A DNA stretch of 64,000 bases. It comes from Saussurea involucrata (taxonomy: Eukaryota > Streptophyta > Magnoliopsida > Asterales > Asteraceae). Below, piece by piece: positions 20,401 through 28,575 of the stretch. The position numbers and the translations under genes are program-made. The stretch is taken from positions 91,612,873 through 91,676,872 of the forward strand of contig CM066326.1 of NCBI GenBank assembly GCA_033807775.1, written 5' to 3'. Position 1 is the first letter of the stretch. Every line of letters starts with the position of its first letter. The notes under the pieces were generated by a model. That model saw only the letters and a program-made list of their open reading frames with translations. It made no database searches and was not told where the DNA came from.

Positions 20401-22018
20401 CATTTTCGCAAAGTTGAGCAAAGTCTGCATTTTCTGATAAGAAACCGTAGCCCGGATGTATAGCCTATTATCAAAAGAGGATGTGAAACTAAACAATCAA
20501 CAAGCTAAATGAACTATGAGCTCATTGTATGGTGAAATAAAACCGCAATTCACCTATAGAAAACATGAACCAAAAAATGCTAAAATCATGCTCATAAAGT
20601 AAAGACATGTGTCTCCTTACATTGAAATTAATCTTTCAACAACTGTGACACGAACTTTAGAAGTAATAAGTAAAACAACACAATTTCTTGACGAAAAAGA
20701 CACGGTTGAAGAAAAAATAAGCCTAAACATCCAACCATGCAAAAGTTTTCCTCCGGGTAGCAGAAACACAGGAAATCCGCTCTCCCAATCAATGTTAAAG
20801 AGTACATTAAACAAACAATAAGTTTTTTATATTCAATTCAACCTCCAACATTTTTAAACAATCGTACTATTGTTATAAGAAAACTATACCTACGTATAAC
20901 AGAAGTATATAACATAATTCAGACAAGCCATGGGAACTACAGTCATCATGGAACTGTTGTGAGGAACTACAGCAGAAAACTAAAGGCTTTCTTTACTAAC
21001 AGTTGGAGTTGAGCGTATTCTTGTTTTAGTAAAGAAATAATTTAGTTTTCTGAAGTAGCTCCTCACTAAATAACAGTTCCATGATGAATGTAGTTCCCAT
21101 GGCTTGTCTGAATTCTGTTATATACTTATGTTACAACGTAGGTAATATTTTCTTATAACGATGGTAGCCGAAGGATCGTGTGAGAAGTTGAAGTTAACGC
21201 ATGAGAAGTGGATCTGAACCGTGGATCACTTTTAATCAAATGTCCTCCCATGAATTGCGGCTATGTAAGGAATTGATCCAGTGCATCTCGGTGCATATCA
21301 TCCTAATGTGCGTCCATTTCTCATCCAACGATTGATAATCACTTCTCAGTTCTCACGCTTCTCATGTTAAGCTCAACTTCTCACCGGAACCCATCCCAGT
21401 ATTGGTGTTTAAAAATGTTGGAGGTTGAATTGAATATAAGAGACTTATTCATAACGATCATGTTTGTGTAATTACTAGGGTATTAGTATAGTGCCACTGA
21501 ACATTTATCATCATTAATTGATAACTAGCATCCGTTTTGAATGTGCTATCATTTCAAACTATTTCATCAACTTGAATGTGCTATGATTTCAAAGTATTTC
21601 ATCATCTAGTGTTCCCCATTATAATAACAAAAATGCAATTAAATAGAGCACAAAAGGTCGATCGTACCTGAGCACCAGTACGGATGGCGGCTTCGATTAT
21701 GGAAGAGGCGTTAAGATAACTCGATCGAGCCGGCGGCGGACCAATTCGAACGGCCTCGTCGGCGGACTTCACATGAAGACTATACCTATCAGCATCGCTA
21801 TAAACCGCCACCGTCTGTATCCCCAACCTTTTCGCCGTTCTCATAATCCTACAAGCTATTTCCCCTCTGTTCGCTATCAGCAACTTCTCGATTTTCCGAT
21901 TACTCTTTTCGTTGTTGCTTAAATCCGCCGCCGCAGATGACGGTCTTACTTGTATGTAATTGAATCGCTTCTTCGAGTTCCGGTGAAGCTTCCGGTAGAT
22001 AATCGACGCCATAGACAT
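3822..22018 (-). CDS. MCCA: Methylcrotonoyl-CoA carboxylase subunit alpha, mitochondrial (15 exons)
   Basis: Biotin-containing alpha subunit of 3-methylcrotonyl-CoA carboxylase, which carboxylates biotin with ATP and bicarbonate for the leucine degradation step in the mitochondrial matrix; its partner is the beta subunit MCCB. Exons (high to low): 21668-22018, 20343-20464, 19023-19170, 18447-18584, 17789-17884, 17649-17708, 12071-12163, 11669-11780, 10645-10749, 9882-10018, 8271-8505, 7261-7418, 6256-6372, 4853-5095, 3822-3995. Every intron is GT-AG and all phases join, giving about 762 residues; plant MCCA is about 735. The order is presequence, biotin carboxylase domain, ATP-grasp with a glycine-rich loop, carboxylase C-terminal domain, linker, and biotinyl domain with MEAMKME. 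I see no stop or frameshift. Introns are long and full of transposons, including a full-length copia in intron 6. Family assignment is by recalled similarity to the Arabidopsis protein. Confidence 0.94.
4058..4808. repeat. Stowaway-like MITE (CTCCCTCCGT ends) containing nested MITEs
   Basis: Left end TACTCCCTCCGTCACAAAGT, right end GAGACGGAGGGAGTA, with TA at both ends. Two other MITEs are nested inside: one with GGGCATCTCCAATG ends (4203-4450) and one at 4511-4769. All lie in MCCA intron 14. Confidence 0.75.
4511..4769. repeat. MITE with 20 bp terminal repeats AGAGTAAATTATGGATTTGG
   Basis: Left arm 4511-4530 and right arm 4750-4769 pair at 19 of 20 positions. Related 'GGATTTGGTCC' repeats lie at 5926-6110 and 8645-8843. 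Confidence 0.75.
4853..5095 (-). other. MCCA: MCCA exon 14: biotinyl domain with the biotinylated lysine
   Basis: Encodes HIHIWHGSDHHQFKQK, then a proline-glycine hinge (HPPGTVTAPMSGLV), then VLVMEAMKME at the 3' end. The Lys of EAMKM is the residue that carries covalently attached biotin. The exon ends with the GAG codon after AMKM and is followed by GTTTGA as donor. The gene's identity as the biotin-bearing subunit rests chiefly on this exon together with the N-terminal carboxylase domain. Confidence 0.94.
5926..6110. repeat. Partial 'GGATTTGGTCC' repeat in MCCA intron 13
   Basis: Starts AGAGTGAATTGTGTAATTGG, like the left end of the 8645 copy, but the matching right end is missing. Confidence 0.55.
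6391..6912. repeat. Repeat with GGACGGACCC / GGACCCGCCCC ends, MCCA intron 12
   Basis: Left GTCTGGGACGGACCC and right GGACCCGCCCCTGG, enclosing a short duplication (GGTGCAACTGTATCGTTTTA at about 6489 and 6546). A right-end fragment of the same family occurs near 3600-3632. It is probably a DNA transposon derivative; superfamily not resolved. Confidence 0.55.
7469..8230. repeat. Stowaway-like MITE split by a nested 'GGGGTTGTTTGG' MITE, MCCA intron 11
   Basis: Outer ends ACTCCCTCTGTCCTAAAATA (7470) and TATTTTGGGAGGGAGGGAGT (to 8228). Inner element starts AGGGGTTGTTTGG near 7549 and again near 7820 and ends CAAACAGCCCCTAAG near 8063. Confidence 0.7.
8645..8843. repeat. 199 bp MITE with perfect 14 bp terminal repeats
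   Basis: AGAGTGAATTACAC at 8645-8658 and its exact complement at 8830-8843; interior contains GGATTTGGTCCCTAAAAC. It lies in MCCA intron 10. Confidence 0.8.
9326..9545 (+). repeat. 'GAGAAG' MITE copy in MCCA intron 10
   Basis: Begins AGGATCGTGTGAGAAGTTGA and ends CTTCTCACCGAAACCCAACC; central block is GATCACTTTCAATCAAA. It is head-to-tail with the next copy, separated by a short TA run. Confidence 0.8.
9562..9787 (+). repeat. 'GAGAAG' MITE copy, tandem with the preceding one
   Basis: Same ends (GGATCATGTGAGAAGTTGAG to ACCGGAACCCAACCC). The termini contain GTGAGAAG-type motifs facing CTTCTCAC, giving a long imperfect terminal inverted repeat. Confidence 0.8.
10068..10270 (-). repeat. 'GAGAAG' MITE copy, inverted orientation, MCCA intron 9
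   Basis: Begins AGGGTTGGGTTCCGGTGAGA and ends CTTCTCACACGATCTTTCGCC; the reverse complement of the copies at 9326-9787. It lies about 50 bases upstream of exon 10 in gene orientation. Confidence 0.8.
10776..10828. repeat. (TA)n(TG)n microsatellite, MCCA intron 8
   Basis: TA dinucleotides followed by TG dinucleotides, immediately upstream of exon 9 in gene orientation. Confidence 0.9.
11225..11388. repeat. Palindromic GTGCATA-rich MITE, second copy (MCCA intron 8)
   Basis: GACGGTATGCACATGTGCAT on the left mirrors ATGCACATGTGCATACCGTC-like sequence on the right. It is flanked by (TA)n and (GA)n runs at 11141-11180 and (TA)n at 11429-11454. Confidence 0.7.
11800..12070. repeat. 52 bp minisatellite abutting the MCCA exon 7 splice donor
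   Basis: CAAGCAGATTAAC recurs at 11852, 11904, 11956 and 12008 and starts again at 12060, a period of 52. A more diverged unit precedes them (about 11800-11851). The array ends directly at the exon 7 donor (12070/12071), and the donor-side intron sequence is itself part of the unit. Confidence 0.9.
12455..12590 (-). repeat. 3' LTR of intron 6 copia
   Basis: 136 bp, identical by eye to 17199-17334; on its right edge it is followed by the purine tract (on the element strand) that primes plus-strand synthesis. Confidence 0.95.
12598..13188 (-). pseudogene. Copia RNase H and C-terminal tail, out of frame with gag-pol
   Basis: 196 codons that continue the polyprotein in a different phase: RYLKTTPG, then RNase H motifs DADWAGC, STTGYCVF, SWKSKKQ, SSAESEYRA and the terminal QLADILTKPL. 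The break lies at about 13195-13220, where a small deletion after the codons for ATPY shifts the frame. It could also be a sequencing error, since the LTRs are identical. Confidence 0.85.
13185..16952 (-). CDS. Copia gag-pol polyprotein, 1255 residues, frameshifted before RNase H
   Basis: Starts at an ATG (16950-16952). Order: UBN2-type gag (residues about 25-240), CCHC zinc knuckle (256-269, CHYCKLDGHTKYNC), aspartic protease (DSGATHH, about 354), GAG-pre-integrase zinc finger (HCWLGHPS ... CESCQLGKH), integrase core with TDNAKEY and a PQQNGIAERKN segment, then reverse transcriptase (RWVFTVK, ARLVAKGYSQ, YVDDIIITGDD). The product provides capsid, processing, integration and DNA synthesis for the element. 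The frame leaves the polyprotein near 13215 and stops at 13185. RNase H continues in another phase in the next entry. Confidence 0.93.
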   Translation of the reverse strand: MGDGKPKEVQASHIAPGIINFTSVLRIPIKLNSDNWNSWSLFVQKGLTSLDKEDHLTKDPPVLITREWRIDDSGIQMALWNAMEPQTLAIAQNFSTVKEMWNHLSSSFSAKESLSHAYSVVQAYTRVEQGDSSFTDYFTRFSKLQDELHTLFPPTTDLKVQKERNTKMDVMMFIAGLSSKYSSARHLLLSNSTAISSVASTYHLLREMYGSDTTTPGSIDTSAMYTTTASSVGKSFGRGSHTAPRKGIGRGNGITCHYCKLDGHTKYNCPNRPLGSQPPPRPRAKMATTDEPLEQTAPTYMLSQEEYNRLQQLLISQTTSHSAQANTAQASHSAQVNSAHSGTLSSLDSSWVIDSGATHHMTGNQGILSSLHEAFHPPVRIANGSSCPVEGIGSINNSTNLRLSSILFVPKFPDNLCSVSQITKQNNCSATFFPTHCIFQELGTNRLIGTGFESRGLYRLSLPSRPTANICDSSMRETHCWLGHPSIAVLRQMRPDFPIPYDFHCESCQLGKHTRRPYPPKVSSRVSTLFELLHSDVWGPCPTKSTLGFQYFVTFIDDYSRATWVYLMKSRSEVSSIFREFHSYVKNQFNTSIKTLRTDNAKEYLSTEFSNHLKLHGIVHESSCVYTPQQNGIAERKNRHLLDVARTIMFHSNVPHRFWGDAVLTAAYLINRMPSSVLKGQTPFSVLFPKGNPFSLAPKIFGCVAYVHDHRPGLTKLDPRAIRCVFLGYSRVQKGYRCYSPSLHRYFTSADVTFHESCPYFSTSLTPPFDLFPDPEPEPDSHTIDLPFVPSTSTSPVSDSSDTVSNTSGLPTMPPPLVFTYARRHKDKTVPTLDSQPDPDTGTSLVPPPMPEPDIPLPATTHSTPDPPPDDTPIYDPPGAPKPDIPIAFRKASRHSTRYPIQDYVAYAHLSRASHAYTTAIDSYPVPKDVMTALNHPGWRKAMEEEIGALRANHTWDLEPLPHGKRIIGCRWVFTVKLNPDGSLHRLKARLVAKGYSQAYGIDYDETFSPVAKMPSVRICISLAAIHHWPLHQLDVKNAFLHGVLEEDVYMEQPPGFVVEEEASKVCRLRRSLYGLKQSPRAWFGRFSDVMGEFGMVRSAYDHSVFFRHLHGRRIILVVYVDDIIITGDDEVGITKLKQFLQSQFQITDLGRLRYFLGIEVSRSPQGILLSQRKYVLDMLTECGLLGCKPADSPMLPTGKLLPEDGSPMKDPERYRRLVGKLNYLTVTRPDISFAVSVLSQFMATPYTGVLLFVY
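17199..17334 (-). repeat. 5' LTR of intron 6 copia
   Basis: 136 bp, bounded by the primer-binding site at 17186-17198 and by target duplication GAGAT at 17335-17339. Confidence 0.95.
17365..17577 (+). repeat. 'GAGAAG' MITE copy just outside the intron 6 copia
   Basis: Diverged copy starting near AGGAGAGTTAAGGTGAGAAG and ending CTCACCGGAACCCAGCCC; it sits between the copia 5' LTR and exon 6. Confidence 0.65.
17649..17884 (-). other. MCCA: MCCA exons 5-6: central ATP-grasp region
   Basis: Exon 5 (17789-17884) encodes VFGDKQGNVVYLYERDCSVQ followed by RRHQKIIEEAPA, with the conserved ERDCS-QRRHQK segment that contributes bicarbonate and ATP contacts in biotin carboxylases. Exon 6 (17649-17708, 60 bp) encodes the short helix ending AAVSAAK. 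Exon 6 lies just upstream, in gene orientation, of the intron that carries the copia insertion. Confidence 0.92.
18000..18330 (-). repeat. Duplicated promoter-like repeat (USE/TATA module), MCCA intron 4
   Basis: On the minus strand ATCCCACATTGG (18129-18140) precedes TATAAG (18098-18103) by 25 bases. A second, mutated copy lies at about 18255-18315. The motif pair resembles the upstream sequence element and TATA box of plant small nuclear RNA genes, but no snRNA follows. Confidence 0.5.
18753..18962 (-). repeat. 'GAGAAG' MITE copy, MCCA intron 3
   Basis: Inverted copy from TAGGGTTGGGTTCCAGAGAA to CTTCTCACACGATCCTTTG, with the internal TGAGATGCCCCGGATCAATT block. Confidence 0.75.
19390..20168. 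repeat. hAT-like MITEs in tandem plus fragment, MCCA intron 2
   Basis: Elements of about 295 bp at about 19577-19871 and 19872-20167 start GGGGGCGTTTGGTT or GGGAGTGTTTGGTT and end AACCAAACAACC(C/T)CTAAG. A truncated relative starts near 19400. The interiors carry TGGAATTTGATGGAATTGGA and its complement. Confidence 0.75.
19496..19576 (-). repeat. tRNA-like SINE head on the minus strand
   Basis: On the minus strand an A-box-like TAGCACATTGG is followed by a B box GGTTCGATCCC (19505-19515). Inserted in the hAT-like repeat. No complete tRNA fold. Confidence 0.55.
20870..21160. repeat. Inverted repeat in MCCA intron 1
   Basis: AATTCAGACAAGCCATGGGA near 20915 and TCCCATGGCTTGTCTGAATT near 21097 are exact reverse complements. 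The pairing extends on both sides through ATAACAGAAGTATATAAC and its complement. Arms are about 110 bases around a short centre, so this is a palindromic MITE or foldback element. Confidence 0.75.
21172..21397 (+). repeat. 'GAGAAG' MITE copy, MCCA intron 1
   Basis: From AGGATCGTGTGAGAAGTTGA to CTCACCGGAACCCATCCC. It lies inside an inverted repeat: the sequence around 20880-20960 recurs inverted around 21050-21150. Confidence 0.75.
21668..22018 (-). other. MCCA: MCCA exon 1: start codon, mitochondrial presequence, start of biotin carboxylase domain
   Basis: I chose the ATG at 22016-22018 (protein begins MSMASIIYRK). The open frame runs 15 codons further upstream but opens with TTG, not ATG. 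The first roughly 40 residues are rich in Arg, Lys, Ser and hydroxyl residues with almost no acids, as in mitochondrial targeting peptides. The carboxylase fold begins near residue 43 with IEKLLIANRGEIA, the usual biotin carboxylase N-terminal strand. The exon ends on a complete codon (GAQ) before GTACGATC. Confidence 0.9.
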
Positions 22019-22085
22019 GGTGGTGTGAGTGGTGGTCCGGTGGTGGTGCGAATGGTGGTGCAACCGGACATTTGTAGGAACCCAT
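21900..22085 (-). other. Upstream open frame overlapping the MCCA start
   Basis: An ATG at 22083-22085 opens a 61-codon frame that runs past the MCCA ATG in another phase and stops at 21900. It would act as an inhibitory upstream reading frame if transcription starts above 22085. The protein (PPF, HHSHHH runs) is low-complexity and I do not think it is a functional product. Confidence 0.3.
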
Positions 22086-22138
22086 GACGATCGCGTGGCA
22101 AGTTTATCATTCCACGTCGATTTTGATTACCATTATCA

Positions 22139-22185
22139 CCTATTTAATCAATATATCAATCAATATATATATTAAAATAAAAATC
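22139..22185 (-). promoter_or_regulatory. Possible TATA region upstream of MCCA
   Basis: An AT-rich run with overlapping TATATATT-like motifs lies 120-165 bases upstream of the chosen ATG on the minus strand. Spacing suits a plant core promoter with a short leader, but such runs are common here and no initiator was identified. Confidence 0.3.
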
Positions 22186-22243
22186 ACATGTAGTGACGTG
22201 ACTCTTTTTAATGCTTAGAATTCTCTTTTATCTTTTTTTCAAA

Positions 22244-22573
22244 TTTTTGATTTTTTTAAATGTTGAATATATAAAAGACTTTTCTGTCCTTATGTGAAAA
22301 ATATGTGATTCATTATTAAGTTGGGTTTTTGGTAATTTTGCATGCATAAGTTTAACCTCCAACTTTTGATTTGCTTCTTCATTTACTTTCAAAAAATTCT
22401 TAATACAATTTTTGATTTTTTTAAATGTTGAATATGTAAAAGACTTTTTCGCCCCTCTGTGAGAAATGTGTGATTCATTATTAAGTTGAGGTTTTGGTAA
22501 TTTTACATGCCTAAGTTTAACCTCCAACTTTTGATTTGCTTCTTCATTTACTTTCAAAAATTTCTTAATACAA
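22244..22573. repeat. Two-copy 165 bp direct tandem repeat upstream of MCCA
   Basis: Unit 1 begins near 22244 and unit 2 near 22409, both with TTTTTGATTTTTTTAAATG and ending CAAAAA-TTCTTAATACAA. The copies differ at a handful of positions. The open frame across them on the minus strand simply mirrors the duplication. Confidence 0.85.
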
Positions 22574-23075
22574 TTTTGTTTTTCTATGTTGCAATAATAA
22601 ACAAAATGAATTCTAGAACTTCCTTTGGTGGATGATGAATAAGATAAAAGTTGAAAAAGACATGAAAGACTCTAAACAAGTATGTAGAAATTGTATTCTT
22701 AAACAAATGTGATTTGTTATTATATATTTCTTATTTTTCATATTGTTGGATTAGTTATTATCATAGAACATGGTTGTGTTTATGATTGAATCATATAGAT
22801 TCGAATACAATTTGATATTTTGTAATTAGAAGATATGATATTATTTTTTCACATTTAAGCGCCAGTGACAATGATCATGTATACGTGATTGATAATTGCG
22901 TTAAATTTTTACTATTTCAAGATTTTTCCATTAACATTGTCATTGTTATGAAAATTTATGGTGTCTATGACTTCATTGCTAAAAAATCATCCTCAATTCT
23001 TATTGGAAAAACTATTTTCATGATCAAACGTCGAAATATATTTTGTTGAAAAGTTTCAGAGATTTGGTTTGTAAC
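22574..23075. other. AT-rich spacer upstream of the first LTR; no gene seen
   Basis: No coding motif. The part from 22733 to 23075 is present a second time at 37762-38104 with about four base differences by eye. Confidence 0.7.
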
Positions 23076-24735
23076 TGTAACATCCCAATTTCATAACATG
23101 CATTCATCTAGAAAATAAGCATTCACATTACAAAAATATCTTGTCTTTACATCATCAATAAAGTGATCTAAATAAAATTGACAGCGGAAGGCTCTACGTC
23201 CACAACCGAGATTCTATCTATAGACATCATTCAAAGTCTTGGAGTCGCTCTAGTCTCCAAATCCTCCTTGAGTCACTCCTAGTTCTTACTAGAAGAACCC
23301 ATAGCGCGCGTACCTGAAAATGGTTTAGTTTTGAAAAGCGAGGGTTAGACCAAAAGGTCTAGTGAATTCCCTCCATAAACATTTATCACAGTATAAATAT
23401 CATTTCATAAAGAAAATACTTTCACATCTTCCTCATAACATCATCCAAGGTTAAACACGGGGTTCAGGGAATTGCATAAGCTACTCCGATCGGGGCCTAA
23501 CGGACACCCTCTCGTCTACGCCGGAATCCAATTGGACTCCCCGTTCCTTCATGTAGGAGAAAACGAATTCCAACCTACAAGCTAACCTCCATATGCCCAA
23601 GGGATCAGAGATCCCAAGGTACCCCGTCCCCACCGTGCAACCGACTCCACATAGCATACACATACATTGAAACCATATGCATGAAAACATAAAACATCTT
23701 TCGTTTGTGGGTAAACATGTAAATCATGAAAGCATGCATAACTTTTATAAATCAATTCATGCTCGATAAAGGAACCAAATTCAGTAAAAATGGTACGTCA
23801 TAAAAAGGAGTGAGAGAACTCACCTTTGATTATCGTAGAACGCACTTCTTAAATTCCTCCCAGCTAAATCAGTCGAACACCTAAGGGCATTAGATTCGGA
23901 TCAGATTAAATGGCTCAACCTACTGTCCAGCACACATTTTCCGGATAACAACTTGTTCGGACACCAAGACTGTCTGGATACCCATACTATTCGGATACCA
24001 AGATTGTCCGGATGCACCTCCTTTTCGGATACCCAGACTGTCCGGATACACCTTCCTTCCGGATACTGCACCCGGTAACTCAAACTACCCGGAAAATCAC
24101 CCACCCGAAAACTACCATCCTTATCCGGAATCTACCATAAAACTTCACCCGGAAACTAGCATACATATCCGGATACCATCATAACATCACAAACTGATGG
24201 TGCCCGGATACGACTGCTGTTCGAACCCAGAATTCTAAAAGTGAATAAAACTCAAGTTTTAGCCATTAGTTTGATTAGATAACCATAAGGGTTCATCCAC
24301 CAACCCCAAACACCCAATTAATCCAACTTTAATCCCCTAAAATCGATTCATTAAGACAAAACCCATAAAACTCATTTTCAAGGAAATATGGTGAAAACTC
24401 AAGTAATCAACAACATCAGCCTTAAGAATTCAAGACAAAGAGAAGGAGAAGCATTACCCTAATCAGAAGAACGAATTAGAATGCATTACCTTTGCAGATT
24501 CTAGCTTGACTCCTCTTTTCTCTTGATTTCTCCTCAAACTCTTCTTTCTCTCTTTCTTTCTTCCTTAGCCGCCAACACCAAGACAACAATACTGATTTGT
24601 GATATTGAGGGTTGCCCTAGGGATTTGTGCCCTACACCTCTTTCACCAATTGACAATTCAGCCCCTCAAGAATACTTTCTTTTATTCCACTTTGACCACC
24701 AAACTCTAAAACCCACTAGAATTTGGGTTGTTACA
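23076..24735 (-). repeat. 3' LTR of E1 (1660 bp)
   Basis: Nearly identical to the solo LTR at 38105-39764. Contains a CCGG motif cluster (about 23935-24215) and a hairpin TAGACC-TTTT-GGTCTA (23346-23361, minus strand). Confidence 0.92.
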
Positions 24736-27700
24736 ACACTCCCCCCTTAAAAGAATTCCGTCCCCGGAATTCCTCATTGGAAAAGATGCGGGTATCTTGC
24801 CCACATCAAGCCGACACTTCCCAAAGTAAAGCTATATCTGACTCAGTCAACCACCTCATTAAACTCGAAACATGGAACCTTGGGTGCATTTCCTTCAGTT
24901 CTTACGGTACTCTAACTCGTAGGCTACTGTTCCTACTCGGTCGATCTTGACTACAGAAGATTTACTAAGGCTTCTCATGCATCAACACTTCCTTTAAAGA
25001 GGAACTTGGCTAAATCCTCTGCCACAACACGAGATTCATTTACTAAGAGACAGACACACACTTGACCGCTTGACACAAATCCAAACCTGAACGTCCCGAC
25101 AACTCACAACCCAGAGTTTCTTCATCGAAATACAAGCAATCCTAGATTACTTCTCCTAATCAACAATCGACTATGCGAATAACATTTCCCTTTATCGGAC
25201 CACCTCGACCACAGTTCGTCAACCATTTCTTACATCCTCCCCACTTCATCACTTCATCCTTGTACGTAACCCAGGGTAGGAACCTTCAAACCTAACGTTG
25301 AAGTTTTCACCTACTCGAATTAAACTTATCCTGAAACACATCAAATCCTCGCTGATTACCACGTTCGTTCGGTCATAAAACATAACTCCGGTTACCCTCA
25401 CCCAACTGGGAGGAATAACCATGGTCACACCATACTATTCTCACTAGCTTAAACACTGCACGACCAAATCGTTTACACATTTCTCACAAAGTCACTAACT
25501 TAACTCATTTAGTTGTCTCATCCACTTCTTCCCTGCACAAAAACTTACACAATTTCCTTCCTCAATATTCTTTCCAACGGTTTGCACCCTAATCAAAGAC
25601 AATCTACACAATACTGTACCTTTCGGCAATACTGTCAAGTTTACTACTTCTAATTTACTCACTTGTTCCGACATACTATCTACACCTTCCCTACGTTAGC
25701 GTGGAGCACTGCTCACCAAACATTACTTGCCCCTCTCTCCCGACCTTTGCACATGTTGATATCGCTTTCTCATTACTTACATAACCAAACAGTTGCACCA
25801 AGATCTTATCTTAAGGCATTCAACCAAGCCGTCTTGAAACAAGACCAGTGTTCGACGTCACTACACATTCTTTAATCTCCAACTTTTACCTTCTCAGACA
25901 TTTCTCTCACACATAAGCAACAATTCACATTCTTTAAGGATTTCACATCAATCCCACCACATTCTGACTAACATAACCCTCATCCTCTTTAAACTTCCAA
26001 TGACCCCAAAGTGTTCCTTAGCAACGTCCCCTATTCACTCTAATAATCCACCCCCTTGGATTCCCTATTACAAACGGATCTATTAATTCAGGAACACCCC
26101 GAAACTCGGGTTCCACAATTCTTTCGACTAACCACTATGATCATAAAATCAGACAGATATATATATATATCGTCATCCCGGCTTTCTTACTTAGATTTAC
26201 CTTAAATAATTAGTTAACAATCAGTGTGTTAGTCTCAATAACACTTCCCAAAAATTGTAACACATCCTGTAATAACAAATGAACGTCATTACTTAACAAA
26301 TCTATAAAATTTAAATCAACCAACCAAAGGCTTATACCTCTATCATGACATTTCAAATCAACTAACGATCATACTACTACTCCGACCCACAATCATCATC
26401 ACGTCATTCCTTAAACATAACCAAAATTTCCAACTATTTTCTTCTAGGATCATTCCATCACGCATAAGGAACAATTTTCATTCTTTAACGATGTCTCATC
26501 TACTATACTACAGCTTGACTAATCTATTCGTCATCTTCTTTAAACTCACTCTGCCTTCAAGAATATACTTAACAACATACGTAACCACAAAGCTTGGTCT
26601 CACAGCTGGGCAATCACCCAATTCTGCCCCGTCATTCCATTCCGATAACAGTCAAAATACACACCTACTTACAATCCACGTACTTCAACAACTGGGATTG
26701 TAAAACGTACACTCTATCCGAAATCCCAAAAGGACTTCCTTCTAATCCTTCATCTTTCTAACATCGCCTTACTACATCACCGGCTGACACATATATCTTG
26801 GCAATTGACGCTACTATTCATTCGTACATTCACCACTCCTATTATCACACTACCGACCAAGTCTCTCATGGTCATTCGTACACAATTCACACTTTCCTTT
26901 ATATTCTCTCGTATACTACAATCGAGTCTGTCTCGCTACTTGGTTCTCTCCCAACTTGTTGAACTATGACTCACGAGTTCACACTTAGCTCAAACACGAA
27001 CATCCTAACTAGCTCTTTTATGACCCGAGTCCTTTCTTAGACACGGCACATTTTCTTACAGACTGGTATAGTCTACACTCACTCCGCTTGTGTTACACAC
27101 CTTGTCCTTCTACGGACCCTCCTCGCCTCGTAAATAGAACGCCTATTCAACAACAACAGTCTCTTACTAATTTAACACCTCTACAAGATATTCTATCAAC
27201 TTACACTCATCTGGTTTGAGTCTTCGACCTCGGCCAACATACACCGTTGCCGACTTCAACAACAAAAGACAACTCTTAACTACTTCCTTAACCTATCCTT
27301 TAACATGAGTTCCTTATGGGACCTATTCCTCCCTACACATCATAGTTAACTTTATATTCCGTCGCCCCCATTTCGAAACTTACTCATGTAACATCAATAT
27401 TACAAGCTCCCTTCGAATCTCATGACCCACATCGTGGACCTTTCATTCCTGCCTCACAACACTACTCATAAAGAGTTGCTAAAACCAATACCTTGATGAC
27501 TCCTAGTCCTTCCTCCGGGCACCATCGCCCCTCGGGAATTGTGTTCTCAGTCATCGAGCAAAGGTACAGACCCTCATACACCTGACACTAAAATCCATTC
27601 TCGACTCTTCCAAGGTCCAACTCTCCTCTTAAACACATATACCAAAGCTACATATGTTCTCCCCTGACTTGACCAACGCCTCTCCGCTCTCGGGGTTCTT

Positions 27701-28570
27701 CCTTAGCTTAAGACGTAATACTCTACGACCTAGTGGGTTCATAGCCTTCATGCATGACAATACAGTAAATAAATCCTTTTACACTTTTATCATTTTAAAT
27801 AAACAACATTTAGAAACACTCGGGTACTCGTGACCCCATCACTCTTATAACTTCAAAACCCTGCACAACGATTCGAGAATCGTTGGCATGCATCTTCCCG
27901 TGAACCTCAATCTTGCTCAATCTGAACAATGTTATTACGATAGTAATATATTGCATGAAAAATCTTTTCGTATGAGACCATTCTGAAAGAATTACCGACA
28001 CAAAGTAAACCAGTCGGTTCTCACACTCAATTGTATGATATCAAAAGGTCAATAAGCATTTTGGTATAAGTGAATTGCAGGTAACCATTTTCTTGACCAT
28101 TTTTGTAACAATTTAACTTATCATTAAAAGTGTGGAATACTTTGCAAATCGTTAAGCCCAAAATTTCAATGTGCGACGTAACTGAAATCGCTTTTTCTTT
28201 AAACGTGTACTCGTACAAGCTGACTCATTTTGTTCAAAGTTGACAGTTATGTTTTTTATTTTTAAATCGTGAAAATTTCATGTTACATAAAAGAACGCTA
28301 TGCATGAGACTCTATTTGCAATAGAAGGCTACTCACTCAACAAGGTCAACCGCTTACTCACGCAGCTTATCCTTGATACTCCACTTACGACCAAGGGTCG
28401 CCCCCTCGATCAAGCACTAACTTGATGTACATGCGTTCCACATCTCACTTACTCAACCATTTCACACTATTTTCGCTTTGATCGACTATCTCACTTTCTA
28501 CTTCTACATGCTTTCAATTCACTATAAGTATCTTATTCCATTTATTCTGCCAATGAAAAGCTCGGCTAAA
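24736..28570 (-). other. Interior of E1, no protein-coding gene recognised
   Basis: Pyrimidine-rich on the plus strand. A block at about 27480-28260 aligns colinearly, in reverse orientation, with 31420-32170 in E2. A 40-codon frame with ATG (27629-27751, minus) has a counterpart in E2. No RT, integrase or protease motif found in any frame. Confidence 0.6.
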
Positions 28571-28575
28571 AGTCA

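Larger units (their letters stand above)
18447..20464 (-). other. MCCA: MCCA exons 2-4: ATP-grasp entry and glycine-rich loop
   Basis: Exon 2 (20343-20464) encodes the IHPGYGFLSE segment and ends after two bases of a Ser codon. Exon 3 (19023-19170) completes that codon and encodes ASKRIMGAAGVPLVPGYHG, ending at the ATP-binding loop KPTHGGGGK. Exon 4 (18447-18584) begins GMRIV and carries the LLEKYITRPRHIEVQ strand. The loop is therefore split exactly at an intron. Intron 2 holds two hAT-like MITEs and a tRNA-like SINE; intron 3 holds a 210 bp MITE. Confidence 0.92.

Noticed and set aside
22018..22063. MCCA start at 22063 giving a His-rich N-terminus
   Set aside because: The codon there is TTG; the first ATG in frame is at 22018.
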